Part shown: piece by piece, positions 22,938-32,284 of the stretch | Layout: the number at the start of each line of letters is the position of its first letter | Position numbering within the stretch: position 1 is the first letter of the stretch | The notes under the pieces: generated by a model | Databases searched by the model: none | Seen by the model: the letters and a program-made list of their open reading frames with translations, nothing else | Told to the model about the DNA's origin: nothing | DNA from: JBJXHG01 sp046160865 | GTDB taxonomy: Bacteria; Planctomycetota; UBA1135; GCA-002686595 | NCBI GenBank assembly: GCA_046160865.1 | Contig: JBJXHG010000011.1 | Span: 1 to 41,890, forward strand | Direction of reading: 5' to 3' | Length of the DNA stretch: 41,890 nt | Position numbers and translations under genes: made by a program

Positions 22938-23408
22938 ATGCGCGCTCGCCGGTGCCGCTCGAGCATCGCTACGGTGTGCGCGGCGCTCGGCGTCGTCGCG
23001 CTGCTACCCGCGTGCTCGTCGACGCATCGCAATTGGGGCCGGCGCGGATCGATCTCGCTGTACATCTCGGAGAACGTCGAGGTGCGCTGCGCGAAGCCGG
23101 TGATCGACGCCGAGCGCAAGGCGATCCGCATCGCGTGGGTCGGCGCGCGCACACCCGATGAGCGGCCGAAGATCGATGCGCTGAGCCTCGTGCTCTTCGA
23201 CGATCGCGACGGTGATCGTCAGCCCGATCCCGACGAGATCCTCGACGACACCGAGAGCGTCGAGCCCGCGCGCTCCGTGATCTTCGGCGCACTGAGCGAA
23301 GCACATGGCGACGCGCTCGAGCGCTTGTTCGGCCGCGTGCGTGTGAAGTGCGGAAGCGAGGATCGCGAAGTGACTTGGCCGCTCACGCGCAAGAAGGACG
23401 TGCCCTGA
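22938..23408 (+). CDS. Small putative lipoprotein
   Basis: 156 residues starting 2 nt after the proS stop. A basic n-region (MRARRCR), hydrophobic core and lipobox LLPAC (C26) predict a lipid-anchored envelope protein. The mature part has no family I recognise. It contains an Asp-rich loop, DDRDGDRQPDPDE, similar to dockerin or EF-hand calcium loops, then a SVIFGALSEAHGDALERLFGRVRVKC stretch. It shares the proS transcript by position only. It converges with the phospholipase D gene across 17 bp. Confidence 0.75.
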   Translation: MRARRCRSSIATVCAALGVVALLPACSSTHRNWGRRGSISLYISENVEVRCAKPVIDAERKAIRIAWVGARTPDERPKIDALSLVLFDDRDGDRQPDPDEILDDTESVEPARSVIFGALSEAHGDALERLFGRVRVKCGSEDREVTWPLTRKKDVP

Positions 23409-23425
23409 GCGGCGCACGCACGACT

Positions 23426-24670
23426 TCACAGCCAGTAGCGCAGCTGGAAGAAAAAGCGCTCGAACAGTTTTTCCCACAGCGCGCGCTTCCCCCACTCCGC
23501 GCCTTGGATCTCGCGACAGCCGGCGACATCGCGGTCGAAGTCGTCGCGCAACCGGCGCGAGTGCAGGCGATCGACGAGGATCACGCCGCACTCGAGATTG
23601 TGTAGGAAGCTCCGGCGATCGATGTTGAAGCTTCCGATCGTGGACCACACGCCGTCGATCACCGCGAGCTTGGCGTGCATCATGCGTTCGGGCCACTCGA
23701 AGATACGCACGCCGCCGCGCATCAAGCGCGTGTACAGGTGTCGGCTCGCGTAGTAGACCGCTTGCACGTCGCTTTCCGACGGCACGATCACGCGCACCTG
23801 CACACCCCGGCGCACGGCGTCGTAGAACGCGCGCCGCAGGCCTCGGTCCGGCAGGAAGTAGGCGTTCATGATGTCGATACGCTCTTCCGCGCGACGGATC
23901 GCGCGCAGATACGCGTGACGCATCCGCGAGCGCGTGATCAGGCCGTGATTGCTGATCGTCTGGACGAACGTCGGATACTCGTGCGACGGCGCGAGCGAGC
24001 GCACGGCGCGCGGCACGCCGAACGCGGCGCCGCCAGCTTTCGTCCACGTCTTGTGGAAGAGACGCGCGAGATCGACCGCCGCCGGACCCTCGACTTGCGC
24101 GTGCATGTCGTGCCAGCCCCCGCCGCCTTGATCGAGCGGCACGTACTCGTCGCCGATGTTGATGCCACCCGTGAATCCGATCTTGCGATCGACGACGAGG
24201 ATCTTCTGGTGATCGCGGCGATTGACACCCCAGCGTGGTCGCCACGGCGCGATCGGCGCGTACTCGACGACCTCGATGCGCGCTTTGCGCAGATCGTCGA
24301 CGTAGTCGCTCTCGAGGCCGAACGATCCGAGTGAATCGAACATCACGCGCACGGCGACGCCGGCGCGTGCACGCTGCACGAGCACCGTCTTGAAGTGCTG
24401 CCCGATTCGATCGGCGCGCAGGGTGTAGCTCTCGAGCAGGATCTCCGTTTCGGCGAGCGCCATCGCGGCCAGCATCGCCGGGAACGTCTCCGCACCCGCG
24501 CGCAACGGCACGACGCGGTTGTACGACCGCATCCCGCCGCGCATCGGCAGGTACTCGAAGTCTTCCGCGGTCGCGACGATCTGTTCGCGCGGCCAACCGG
24601 CGATGCGCGGGAAGCGCAGACGCAGAGCGCCATCCGCTCCGAACGTCGGAATCCATTTCGGCCTGCGCAC
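23426..24670 (-). CDS. Phospholipase D superfamily / cardiolipin synthase-like enzyme
   Basis: 414 residues from GTG 24670, preceded by TAGGA 8-9 nt upstream and only 9 nt after the TrpD2-like gene stop. Two HKD motifs are intact: DHQKILVVDRKIGFTGGINI (H154, K156, D161) and MMHAKLAVIDGVWSTIGSFN (H332, K334, D339). The order and spacing fit bacterial cardiolipin synthases (Cls), which join two phosphatidylglycerols. The usual two N-terminal transmembrane helices are absent, as in ClsB/YbhO-type enzymes. The strongly basic and aromatic C-terminus (LWEKLFERFFFQLRYWL) could sit on the membrane. Other PLD-family reactions on lipids cannot be excluded. Confidence 0.85.
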   Translation of the reverse strand: MRRPKWIPTFGADGALRLRFPRIAGWPREQIVATAEDFEYLPMRGGMRSYNRVVPLRAGAETFPAMLAAMALAETEILLESYTLRADRIGQHFKTVLVQRARAGVAVRVMFDSLGSFGLESDYVDDLRKARIEVVEYAPIAPWRPRWGVNRRDHQKILVVDRKIGFTGGINIGDEYVPLDQGGGGWHDMHAQVEGPAAVDLARLFHKTWTKAGGAAFGVPRAVRSLAPSHEYPTFVQTISNHGLITRSRMRHAYLRAIRRAEERIDIMNAYFLPDRGLRRAFYDAVRRGVQVRVIVPSESDVQAVYYASRHLYTRLMRGGVRIFEWPERMMHAKLAVIDGVWSTIGSFNIDRRSFLHNLECGVILVDRLHSRRLRDDFDRDVAGCREIQGAEWGKRALWEKLFERFFFQLRYWL

Positions 24671-24679
24671 CGCAGGATC

Positions 24680-25747
24680 CTATTCGGCGAGCGCGCGCAG
24701 ACGTCCGAGGACTTCGAGTCCCGCGCCGGAATCGAGCGCGCGCGTCGCGATGTCGACGCCTTCCGCAAGTGTCAGCGCGCGACCGGATGCCTTCAGGATC
24801 ACTGCGGCTCCGAGCAATGCGGCGTTGCGCGCCGTGCCCGTCTTGCCTTCGAGCACGCCGAGCGTGATGGCGCCGACGCATTTGACGAGCTCCGGATTGT
24901 CGCCCGAGCCTTGTCCGTCCGGCGGCGGTCCGAACATCGGCATGTCCGGCTCGGTCGTGGACGAGAGCCCGAAATCCTCCGGCTCGACGTTGAGCGAAAC
25001 CAAGTGACGCTCGGCGAGCTCGATGCCGCGTGTGCGTTTGCGGAGCGACGGAATCACACCGCCTTCCGGACCTTGGATCGCGAGTCCGCGCGGATGACCA
25101 AGGCTTTGGATCACCTCGACCGCGGTGCCGAGCACCGGTCCGCCTTGCGCTCCGAGCACCACCGGTGCGTGCGCGGGCGCGATGAGCTTCTCGACGGTCG
25201 CGAGCGGCGTGCGAATCGCGACATCGCCGCGCACGCGTCGCAGGTTCATCAAGCACGGCAGCATGCCGGCCACCGAGCATGCGCCGAAACCGGCCTTGAT
25301 CACCCAGCTCTCGACCTCGCCGGGATCCCACGTCATGCCGACGCCGAGCGCCTCGAGCGCGCTCGCGGCAGTCAGCCCGCGCTTCGGCGGGACGCAGCGA
25401 TCGGAGAGGATCAACACGCGCACGCCCGCGCCCGCCGCGATCAACCCCGCGGCGACCTCGAGCGGCGGAACGCGGTCCATGCCATCGTGCGGCGGACAAA
25501 TGGTCACGAGCCCCGCGACCTCTTGGCAAGGAATCGTCGCGCGCTCGCGCGCCGCGCGTGCGAACGCCGTCAGCTCTTCGACGGTGACGCCCTTCACGCG
25601 CATCAGCACGAGGAACGCGCCGACTTGGATCTCGCTCTCACCGCCCGAAAGCACCGCGCTGAACGCGCTGTAAGCCTCTTCGTACGTCAGATTGCGCGCG
25701 CCGTCCCGGCCGGGGCCGATCACGCGCATCCATTGGCGAAGGCTCAT
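24680..25747 (-). CDS. TrpD2/YbiB-like glycosyl transferase family protein
   Basis: 355 residues resembling the anthranilate phosphoribosyltransferase/thymidine phosphorylase fold. The N-terminal helical part (LTYEEAYSAFSAVLSGGESEIQVGAFLVLMRVKG) is classic for the family. The TrpD phosphate loop GTGGD is replaced by CPPHDGMDRVPP, and a Pro/Gly-rich loop FGPPPDGQGSGDNPE follows later. This points to the TrpD2/YbiB branch, whose E. coli member binds nucleic acid rather than making tryptophan, so I would not call it trpD. No trp genes are nearby. It is first in a two-gene unit with the phospholipase D gene and divergent from the SGNH hydrolase gene (138 bp between them). Confidence 0.75.
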   Translation of the reverse strand: MSLRQWMRVIGPGRDGARNLTYEEAYSAFSAVLSGGESEIQVGAFLVLMRVKGVTVEELTAFARAARERATIPCQEVAGLVTICPPHDGMDRVPPLEVAAGLIAAGAGVRVLILSDRCVPPKRGLTAASALEALGVGMTWDPGEVESWVIKAGFGACSVAGMLPCLMNLRRVRGDVAIRTPLATVEKLIAPAHAPVVLGAQGGPVLGTAVEVIQSLGHPRGLAIQGPEGGVIPSLRKRTRGIELAERHLVSLNVEPEDFGLSSTTEPDMPMFGPPPDGQGSGDNPELVKCVGAITLGVLEGKTGTARNAALLGAAVILKASGRALTLAEGVDIATRALDSGAGLEVLGRLRALAE

Positions 25748-25885
25748 GCTGAGTGTGGGGACGCGACCGAGCTCGATGTCCGCGACTTAAACCGCTGCGG
25801 TTCGCCGGGTTAGCATAGCCACGCGGAACCGGTCGAGCAATCGACGTCGCACGCCGCGCTGCGCTGCCGAAAGTATCCGGTCCCG

Positions 25886-26827
25886 ATGACTCCCCGCGTC
25901 CGCACGATCCTCGAGCGCTCGGCCGCCGTCGCGTTCGGCGCTGCGCTCGCGCTCTTCGCGCTCGAAGGCGGATATCGACTGCTGCGTGTGCGCGGCTTGG
26001 GGCCGACTACGAATCCGGCGTACGTCGAGCACGATGCGCAGCTCGGCTGGCGTTACCGCAGCGGTGCGCGCGAACGACACCGGACGACCGAGTTCGACGT
26101 CGAGATCGCGATCAACAGCCGCGGCTTCCGCGGCGAGGAGTGGCCGCCGCGCGACGGGCGCAAGCGCGCGCTCGTGCTCGGCGATTCGTTCGCGTTCGGC
26201 TGGGGTGTCGAGCACAGCGAGTCGTTCAGCTCGGTGCTCGAGCGACTCGCACCCGATTGGCAAGTGCTCAACGCCGCGGTGTCGGGCTACGGGACGGATC
26301 AAGAGCTCCTGTTGCTCGAGACGCTCGCGTCGGAAGTCGAGCCCGACCTCGTGGTCGTCGTGTATTGCTCGAACGATCGCATGGAGTGCGCGTCGGTCGC
26401 GCCGTACGGACGTGCGAAGCCGTACTTCACACGGCGCGGGCGCGAGCTCGTCGTCGACGGCGTGCCGATCGAAGAACCGTGGCTCGTGCGCCACAGCTAC
26501 CTCGCGCGCGCGATCGCGAAATGGCTCGCGGAACGGCGACGCCCCGATCGCGATCTCGATCCGAACCGCGAGTGGGCGCTCGTGTGCGATCTGTACCGCG
26601 CGATGCGCGATCGGGCGCGCGGGCTGCCGCTCCTCGTCGTGTCGAGCGAGGAGCGTCTCGCTCGGTTCGCGCGCGAAGAGAAGGGTCTGCATCACCTCGA
26701 TCTGAGGCCGGCGCTCGCCGAGGCGAGCGTTCCGGTGGAGTTCCCGATCGACCGACACTGGACCGCCGCAGGACATGCGCTCGTCGCGCGCGAGATCGCG
26801 CGCACGCTGCCGACGCTCGTGCCTTGA
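25886..26827 (+). CDS. SGNH/GDSL-family hydrolase
   Basis: 313 residues. An N-terminal hydrophobic stretch (about 11-27; AAVAFGAALALFALEGGY) is a signal anchor or signal peptide. Block I is VLGDSFAFGWG with nucleophile S101. The GYGTDQE segment gives the oxyanion Gly, VVVYCSNDR the block III Asn, and DRHWTAAGH the block V Asp/His (D289, H291). These proteins hydrolyse or transfer ester groups, for example acetyl groups on polysaccharides; the opening WRYRSGARERHRTTEFDVEIAINSRGFRG is common in envelope SGNH proteins. Substrate unknown. It converges tail-to-tail with the amidohydrolase array, 19 bp away. Confidence 0.82.
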   Translation: MTPRVRTILERSAAVAFGAALALFALEGGYRLLRVRGLGPTTNPAYVEHDAQLGWRYRSGARERHRTTEFDVEIAINSRGFRGEEWPPRDGRKRALVLGDSFAFGWGVEHSESFSSVLERLAPDWQVLNAAVSGYGTDQELLLLETLASEVEPDLVVVVYCSNDRMECASVAPYGRAKPYFTRRGRELVVDGVPIEEPWLVRHSYLARAIAKWLAERRRPDRDLDPNREWALVCDLYRAMRDRARGLPLLVVSSEERLARFAREEKGLHHLDLRPALAEASVPVEFPIDRHWTAAGHALVAREIARTLPTLVP

Positions 26828-26846
26828 CCGCGACGCGACGGCGCGA

Positions 26847-28286
26847 TCAGCCGCCTTCGCTCGACTCGCCGTCCTTCTTCTCTTCCTGCTCTTCCTTCTT
26901 CTCGTCGTCCGGCTTCTCGTCGTCCGGCTTCTTCTCCTCGGCGGGCGTGTCGTCCGGCGTCGTCTCCGTCTCGCCCTTGTCGATCTTCTTCTCGGGAGCC
27001 GAGACTTCGGGACGGGGCCGTATCTGCGCGAAGAAGAGCTCCTTGCTCTTGTCGTAGACGAGTCGGCCGTCGACCACCGCGTACTGAACGAACGTCTCGT
27101 AGTGGAGCACGTCGCCGTCGGTGACGATGACGTCGCAGTCCTTGCCGACCTCGAGCGAGCCGACGCGGTGCGACACGCCGAGAATGCGCGCCGGCACGAT
27201 CGTGATCGCGGCGAGGGCAGCGTGTTCCGGCAGGCCGCCGCGCACGGCGAAGCCTGCTTCGATCGGCAGGTGCATGATGTCGCGACCGACGATGCCGCCG
27301 AGGTCGACGCCTTCGTTCGCGGGCGTCACGGCGATCGACACGCCGGAGCGATGGAGCAACGCGGCGTTCTCGATGCTCGATCCACCGGGACGCGCGAGCT
27401 CTTCGTTCTTCGTGACGCGCGCGCGCGGCGTGACGATCGCGAACGCACCCGCGCGACCCAGCTCTTCCGACACCGTCCAGCCTTCCTGACAGCCGTCGAT
27501 CACGGGGCGGAAATCGAACTCCTGCGCGAGCCGCGCGATGCCCAGCAAGTCGTCGCGCTCGTTCGCGCCGAACTTCGCGCGCACCTCGCCCTTCAGCACC
27601 CCGAGCACCGCCGTGTCGACGCCCTTCTTCGGCGGCTCCTTGAGCTCCTTGTTCTTCTTGACCTCTTGCTCCCAGTCGCGGTACTTGCGCAAGTACGCCG
27701 ACGCGGCGACGAGCTTCTCGCGCAAGCTGCGCTTGCCCGCCGCATTGCGGCTCGACCAGCTGAGTGTCGAGAACGGTCGCTCGTTGACCACCAGACCCTT
27801 CAGCGATCCGCGCTTCAGCTTCACGACCGCGTTGCTCATGCCGCTCGTCGTGATGCCCGACGCGAGGCCGAGAATCGTGCGGCTGTTGAACGGATCGGCG
27901 GTGTCCTGGAAATCGCCCGTCGCGTTGCCGAGCAATCCGCGCGACGAAATCGCGACGAGTCCCGGATAGACACGCAGCCCCGTCGCATCGAGCGTCTTCG
28001 TGTCCGGCGGAAGGTCGATGTCGAAGCCGATCTTCTGGATCTTGCCGTTGCGCGCGAGAACCGTCGCGCCGCGCAGCACGGCGCCCGTGCCGGTGTGCAC
28101 ATCGCCGCCGATGACCGCGAAGTAGCTCTCCTCGCCATCGTCTGCTTCGTCCTTGGTGCCGTCCCCTTCGCCGGCTTGCTCCTCGCCAGCGCCGCCGCCC
28201 TCTTGCACCGCCGTCGCGTGCGCAGCCGTGCCGAAGACGAACATCGAAAGACACACGGCCGCGAGCGCTCGTCGCAGGTATTTCAC
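26847..28286 (-). CDS. Array gene A: amidohydrolase-like protein, metal site lost
   Basis: 479 residues from GTG 28286, which overlaps the stop of gene B (GTGA) and has GGGGAGG 7 nt upstream. It has a signal peptide (VKYLRRALAAVCLSMFVFGTAAHA). The amidohydrolase beta-sandwich (VIGGDVHTGTGAVLRGATVLARNGKIQKIG) and C-terminal signature (ILGVSHRVGSLEVGKDCDVIVTDGD) are intact. Where the family has PGxIDxHxH this protein reads VYPGLVAISSRGLL, with no histidine. It is therefore probably not a metal hydrolase and may be a structural or binding partner. The last 60 residues are Glu/Lys/Asp/Pro-rich low-complexity sequence. It is the last gene of the nine-gene array. Confidence 0.85.
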   Translation of the reverse strand: MKYLRRALAAVCLSMFVFGTAAHATAVQEGGGAGEEQAGEGDGTKDEADDGEESYFAVIGGDVHTGTGAVLRGATVLARNGKIQKIGFDIDLPPDTKTLDATGLRVYPGLVAISSRGLLGNATGDFQDTADPFNSRTILGLASGITTSGMSNAVVKLKRGSLKGLVVNERPFSTLSWSSRNAAGKRSLREKLVAASAYLRKYRDWEQEVKKNKELKEPPKKGVDTAVLGVLKGEVRAKFGANERDDLLGIARLAQEFDFRPVIDGCQEGWTVSEELGRAGAFAIVTPRARVTKNEELARPGGSSIENAALLHRSGVSIAVTPANEGVDLGGIVGRDIMHLPIEAGFAVRGGLPEHAALAAITIVPARILGVSHRVGSLEVGKDCDVIVTDGDVLHYETFVQYAVVDGRLVYDKSKELFFAQIRPRPEVSAPEKKIDKGETETTPDDTPAEEKKPDDEKPDDEKKEEQEEKKDGESSEGG

Positions 28287-29623
28287 AGGCCGACCTCCCC
28301 GAACACGAAGCGCCCGTCCAGCATCACCGCTTGGATGCGCGAAGACGCCTCGAACGGATCTCCATCGAAGAACACCATGTTCGCGTCTTTGCCTTTCTCG
28401 AGGCTGCCGACGCGATCGGCGACGTCGAGCATCTCCGCCGGTTCGAGCGTCAGCGCGCGCAAGGCGACGTCGCGATCGAGACCCGCGTTGACGATCTCGC
28501 CGACGTGCCGCAACCACAGCTCGTAGCCGTTCAGGTCGTCGACGCGTGGCACGAACACGATCTTCGCGCCGGCCTTCGACAGCTCCTGAGCGGGATTGCG
28601 CTGCCGCAGCGTGCCGGGATGCATCGTGAGCGACGGCTCAAGCGCGACGCGCACTTTGCGGTCGCCGATGCCGTCGACTTCGAGGTCGTAGGCCTGCTTG
28701 CTCGCGACGTAGAAAAAGTCGAGCTCGCGCGTCACGACGAGGCGCAGATCCCATTCGAACTTTTCCTTGTCGATCGCGTCGAGGAAATGCAGGTACTCGG
28801 CCGCGCTCGAGATGCTGACGAGTGCGCGCAGGTCGCCGTTCCTCAGGTCCACGAACGGCTTCGTCTTCGGGTCGATCTCGAGCGGCGTGTATTGCGCTCC
28901 CGCGTCCTTCGCTTTCGCGTCGTCTTTGGCGTCGGGCTTCGGCTCTTCCTTCTTCTCTTCCTCCGCCGCCTTCTTGTCGTCGACCTTCTTCTCCTCGGTC
29001 TTCTTGTCGTCGGCCTTGGCGGGAGCCTTCTTCTTCTTCTGCTCCTGCTCTTTGTCCCACTTCTCGCGGTTCTTTTTCTCCTTCTCCGCGTGCTCGTCGG
29101 CCTTCTTGAAGCCGTCGCGCACCATCTTCTTCGACGCGACGCTCGCGCGCAGGACGATCTTCAAGTACGCGTCGCGCTCCAGCAGCATCTCGTCGCGCGT
29201 CTTGCCGAACGGGCGGACCACGACCGCTCGACCTGGAATTCCGTTGCCCGGCGGATACAGACCCAGCGTCGTCACGCCGGACTTCACGACCTCGGCGTAG
29301 TCTTCCGACGCGGGATACAGCTCGTCGTACGCATCGACGTCGGGATTCGATTCCTCACCGGCGTCACCGTCGAGGCCGAGGCGCGAGTACGCGCTCACGA
29401 ATCCCGGCGTCACGACCCACGTCGGGCGATCGAGAACGGGGATGCCGCGCTCGATCTCCAAGTCTTCGCCGATCGTGACGATCTTGCCGTCCTCGACGAG
29501 CAACACGGCGTGCTCGATCACGCCCTTAGCGACCGTCTCCGCACGTCCGACCTTGATCGCGACGAGGCTCGGCGTCGGCGCCACGAGCGCTCCGCTGGCG
29601 AGAAGAAGTGTGTGAAACATCAT
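28283..29623 (-). CDS. Array gene B: amidohydrolase-like protein, metal site lost
   Basis: 446 residues from ATG 29623, with GAGGA 7 nt upstream and 19 nt after the gene C stop. A short signal peptide (MMFHTLLLASGALVAP) is followed by the family beta-sandwich (LVAIKVGRAETVAKGVIEHAVLLVEDGKIVTIG). The PGxIDxHxH position reads VTPGFVSAYSRLGL, so both histidines are gone. A Lys/Glu/Asp-rich segment (about 174-240) breaks the barrel region. The C-terminal signature is ADRVGSLEKGKDANMVFFDGDPF. The barrel second half is short compared with true hydrolases. Presumably exported, non-catalytic and co-translated with gene A. Confidence 0.85.
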   Translation of the reverse strand: MMFHTLLLASGALVAPTPSLVAIKVGRAETVAKGVIEHAVLLVEDGKIVTIGEDLEIERGIPVLDRPTWVVTPGFVSAYSRLGLDGDAGEESNPDVDAYDELYPASEDYAEVVKSGVTTLGLYPPGNGIPGRAVVVRPFGKTRDEMLLERDAYLKIVLRASVASKKMVRDGFKKADEHAEKEKKNREKWDKEQEQKKKKAPAKADDKKTEEKKVDDKKAAEEEKKEEPKPDAKDDAKAKDAGAQYTPLEIDPKTKPFVDLRNGDLRALVSISSAAEYLHFLDAIDKEKFEWDLRLVVTRELDFFYVASKQAYDLEVDGIGDRKVRVALEPSLTMHPGTLRQRNPAQELSKAGAKIVFVPRVDDLNGYELWLRHVGEIVNAGLDRDVALRALTLEPAEMLDVADRVGSLEKGKDANMVFFDGDPFEASSRIQAVMLDGRFVFGEVGL

Positions 29624-29642
29624 GAATCGTTCCTCGTGCAGC

Positions 29643-30893
29643 TCAGAACCACTGCCCGTCACGCTGGCGGTCGTACTCGATGTGTCCGTCGATGAGCACG
29701 AGCTCGACGCGCGCGCGCGGATCGAGCGGATTGCCCGAGCGCACCACGACGTCGGCGTCCTTGCCGACTTCGAGACTGCCCACGCGCTCGTCGAGTCCGA
29801 AGACGCGCGCGGGATGGATCGTGCAGGCGCGCAGCATTTGGTAGCCGTCCGCGCCGAGACGTGCGGACATGGCGCCCTGCAGGAAGAGCTCTTCTTGCGG
29901 CACGACGGGCGAGTCCGTGTTGACCGAAATGTCCTGCGCTCCGGCTTCGAGGTAGCGCTGGACCGTGCCGGTGATCGCGCCGTCGCGCGTCGTGAAGTAG
30001 TCCATCGTGCGGGGACCGGCATTGATTGGCGCGCCCAGCTCGACGACGAACGGGCCCGTGAAGTGCGCGTCGAAGCAGCCGTGGCTGAGCACACAGCGCG
30101 TGTCGTACTTGCCCTTCCACATGCGCGCCGCGTTCGCGAAGCCGTCGCTGCCGGCGCAGTGGATCAGCATCGGGAGCTCCTTCGAGTGCACCTTCTGCAG
30201 ATTCGCGAGCGCCGGATCGTCGCGCTCCGCGCGCGTCGCGCCGATCGCACGGTCGCTGAGATTCTCGAGCATCCAACCCAATCCCGCGCGCGTCGCGCCG
30301 AGATCCTGGCCGCGCTCGGGGTTGTACGACTGCGCCACCTTCATGCCGCCGGGCTCGCGCACGACGATCTCGTCGAAGCGCGCGCGCGTCTTCGTCTTGT
30401 AGACGATGCCGAAGCCACTCAAGCTCGAGCCGCTGCCCGGGATGCCGAACAGAGTCGTCACGCCGCCCGCGCACGCGCGACGGATGCTCGGATTCGAAGG
30501 ACGCAAGCCGGCCGACGCGCGCAACTGCGGATTGAGCGGTAGCACACTGTCGTTGATGTCGCCCCACGAGCCGGTGTGCACGTGCGAGTGCAGATCGATC
30601 ATTCCTGGCGACGCCCAAGCCGTGTCGAGCTCGATCACGTCGTAACCGCGCGGCACGTCGCGCTTCTCGCCGACGTACGCGATGCGGCCTTCCTTCACGA
30701 GGATCAAGCCCGGGCTGAAGATGCGGTCGTCGCCGTCGACGGTGAGCACCTTGCCGCACACGAGCGCATAGCCCTGTCCGTCCGGAGGAATCGGATCGAG
30801 GTCCGGCCGCGCGCCGCTACTCGCGCACGCCGCGAGCAGCAGTACCGCGGCGCACGCGAGGCGTGCCCTGCTCCGCGCACGAACTGCACGCAT
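29643..30893 (-). CDS. Array gene C: exported amidohydrolase, lipoprotein, metal site intact
   Basis: 416 residues from ATG 30893. An n-region rich in Arg and a lipobox LLAAC (C23) predict lipid anchoring. The metal site is present: GMIDLHSHVHTG with H102 and H104. Later candidate ligands are MLIHCAGSD, CVLSHGCFDAH and the Asp of SVNTDSPVVPQEE. The C-terminal signature is DERVGSLEVGKDADVVVRSGNPLDPRA. It belongs to the imidazolonepropionase-like amidohydrolase superfamily; known members hydrolyse cyclic amides, lactams and Xaa-Pro-type dipeptides. It is closely similar in layout to gene D (RASAGLxPxNPxxRRAxAGGVTTLF), suggesting an active pair. Gene D ends 5 nt upstream. The exact substrate cannot be read from the sequence. 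Confidence 0.88.
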   Translation of the reverse strand: MRAVRARSRARLACAAVLLLAACASSGARPDLDPIPPDGQGYALVCGKVLTVDGDDRIFSPGLILVKEGRIAYVGEKRDVPRGYDVIELDTAWASPGMIDLHSHVHTGSWGDINDSVLPLNPQLRASAGLRPSNPSIRRACAGGVTTLFGIPGSGSSLSGFGIVYKTKTRARFDEIVVREPGGMKVAQSYNPERGQDLGATRAGLGWMLENLSDRAIGATRAERDDPALANLQKVHSKELPMLIHCAGSDGFANAARMWKGKYDTRCVLSHGCFDAHFTGPFVVELGAPINAGPRTMDYFTTRDGAITGTVQRYLEAGAQDISVNTDSPVVPQEELFLQGAMSARLGADGYQMLRACTIHPARVFGLDERVGSLEVGKDADVVVRSGNPLDPRARVELVLIDGHIEYDRQRDGQWF

Positions 30894-30898
30894 GGCGA

Positions 30899-32284
30899 CT
30901 ACCACCGGCGCCCTTCCCGCTGCGCGTCGTACACGCGGCGGCCCTCGATGAACACGACGTCGACGCCGGTGCGTGGATCGATCGGGTTGCCGTGCGTGAC
31001 GAGAATGTCCGCGTCCTTCCCCGGAGCGATGCTGCCGACGCGCTGCGCGATCCCCGCGGTCATCGCGGGAACGATCGTCAGCCCGCGCACCGCGTCCATG
31101 CGCGAGTTGTCGAAGCCGTAGCGACACGCGACCGCGGACTGCAGCGGCAGCTCTTCCTGCGGCACGACCGGCGAGTCGGTGTTGAAGCCGACCATCTTGT
31201 GCCCGGCCTTCTGATAGGCCCCGGCGATGCCGACGATCGCTCCGTCCGTGTCGGTCGAGAGCTGCGGGATCGTGCGATCGATCTCGCGCGGACCGATGAT
31301 CGCTTGCACACCGAGCTCTTGCGCCATCGCCGCCGTGCGGCTGCCGGCGAACTCACCGTGGTCGATGTACACGTCGAGACCGAACTCCTGACGCACCATG
31401 GTCAGCGTCGTCAACACGACTTGGTACATCTGCGTGTGCGTCGAGACCTGCGTCTTCTTCGAGAACAGGTCGCGGAACACTTCCCACTGCACGTTCTTCT
31501 CGGGCTGAGGACCCTTGCCGTCCTCGTGGTCCTTCCACGCCTTCGCGTACGCGAGCCCGCGGCGGAACGTGTTGCGCGTGTTCCAGTTCATCAGCGACCG
31601 GCCGACGCCGACCGTCCAGCGTTCCGGATTGCCCGCTTGCGCGAGCTTCAACGAGCCTGGATTGCGGATCTGCATCTCGTCGTAGCGCGCAAGGCCGGTC
31701 TTCAGCAGCACGCCTTGCCCGCCCATGTTCGTGCCCGAGCCCGGGATGAACAGAATCGACGTGACGCCGCCCGCGACGGCGCGCATCAAGAACGGATTGC
31801 CGGGCGCGACGGCGGCGCTCGCGCGCAGCTCCGGGTTCGTCAAATACACCATGTCGTTGATGTCGTTGACGAGGAAGCTCTGTCCCGCGATGTGGCTGTG
31901 CAGATCGACGAAACCCGGCACGAGCCAGCGATCTCCGAAGTCGACGACTTCGTAACCGGCGGGCACGGCCGTCGTGCGTGCGGGACCAACGGCTTCGATC
32001 TTGCCGTCTTTGACGAGCACGACGCCGTGATCGACGACTTCGTCGCCGTTCACTCCGACGACCACGATCTTCTTCGCGCGCAGCGCGAGACCCGCACTCG
32101 CTCCACGTTCGCCCGCCGGAGCTTGCTTCGGCGTCACCTGCTTCTGTTGTGCCGCGGCCGGTGCCACGAGCGCGAGGCACGCAGCGAACAGCGCGAGCCC
32201 GGATCTCTCACCACATCCGGCTGCGACCGCGCCAACTCGTCCGGAGCGGCGTTGTTGGATCGCAATTGATCCTCGCTGACCCAA
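30899..32284 (-). CDS. Array gene D: exported amidohydrolase, metal site intact, 5' end altered
   Basis: About 461 residues if TTG 32284 is used. The start is doubtful: the signal-peptide core LALFAACLALVAPAAAQ begins exactly at the edge (32195) of the inverted-repeat element 32196-32372, with no ATG or GTG in frame between, so the native start was probably removed. The enzyme body is intact: WLVPGFVDLHSHIAG carries HxH, YIDHGEFAG and IIGPREID supply likely ligands, and GFNTDSPVVPQEE the catalytic Asp. The C-terminal signature is QRVGSIAPGKDADILVTHGNPIDP. It is a paralogue of gene C, and with it the only array member likely to be a working metal-dependent hydrolase. Whether it is still translated and exported is open. 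Confidence 0.75.
   Translation of the reverse strand: MGQRGSIAIQQRRSGRVGAVAAGCGERSGLALFAACLALVAPAAAQQKQVTPKQAPAGERGASAGLALRAKKIVVVGVNGDEVVDHGVVLVKDGKIEAVGPARTTAVPAGYEVVDFGDRWLVPGFVDLHSHIAGQSFLVNDINDMVYLTNPELRASAAVAPGNPFLMRAVAGGVTSILFIPGSGTNMGGQGVLLKTGLARYDEMQIRNPGSLKLAQAGNPERWTVGVGRSLMNWNTRNTFRRGLAYAKAWKDHEDGKGPQPEKNVQWEVFRDLFSKKTQVSTHTQMYQVVLTTLTMVRQEFGLDVYIDHGEFAGSRTAAMAQELGVQAIIGPREIDRTIPQLSTDTDGAIVGIAGAYQKAGHKMVGFNTDSPVVPQEELPLQSAVACRYGFDNSRMDAVRGLTIVPAMTAGIAQRVGSIAPGKDADILVTHGNPIDPRTGVDVVFIEGRRVYDAQREGRRW

Noticed and set aside
21215..25529. Long minus-strand frames opposite proS (645 codons) and around the phospholipase D gene (841 codons)
   Set aside because: They run through stop/start points of real genes on other frames and have extreme Arg/Ala composition without domains.
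24680..25747. Tryptophan biosynthesis gene trpD
   Set aside because: The GTGGD phosphate loop is missing and no trp genes are nearby; the TrpD2/YbiB branch fits better.
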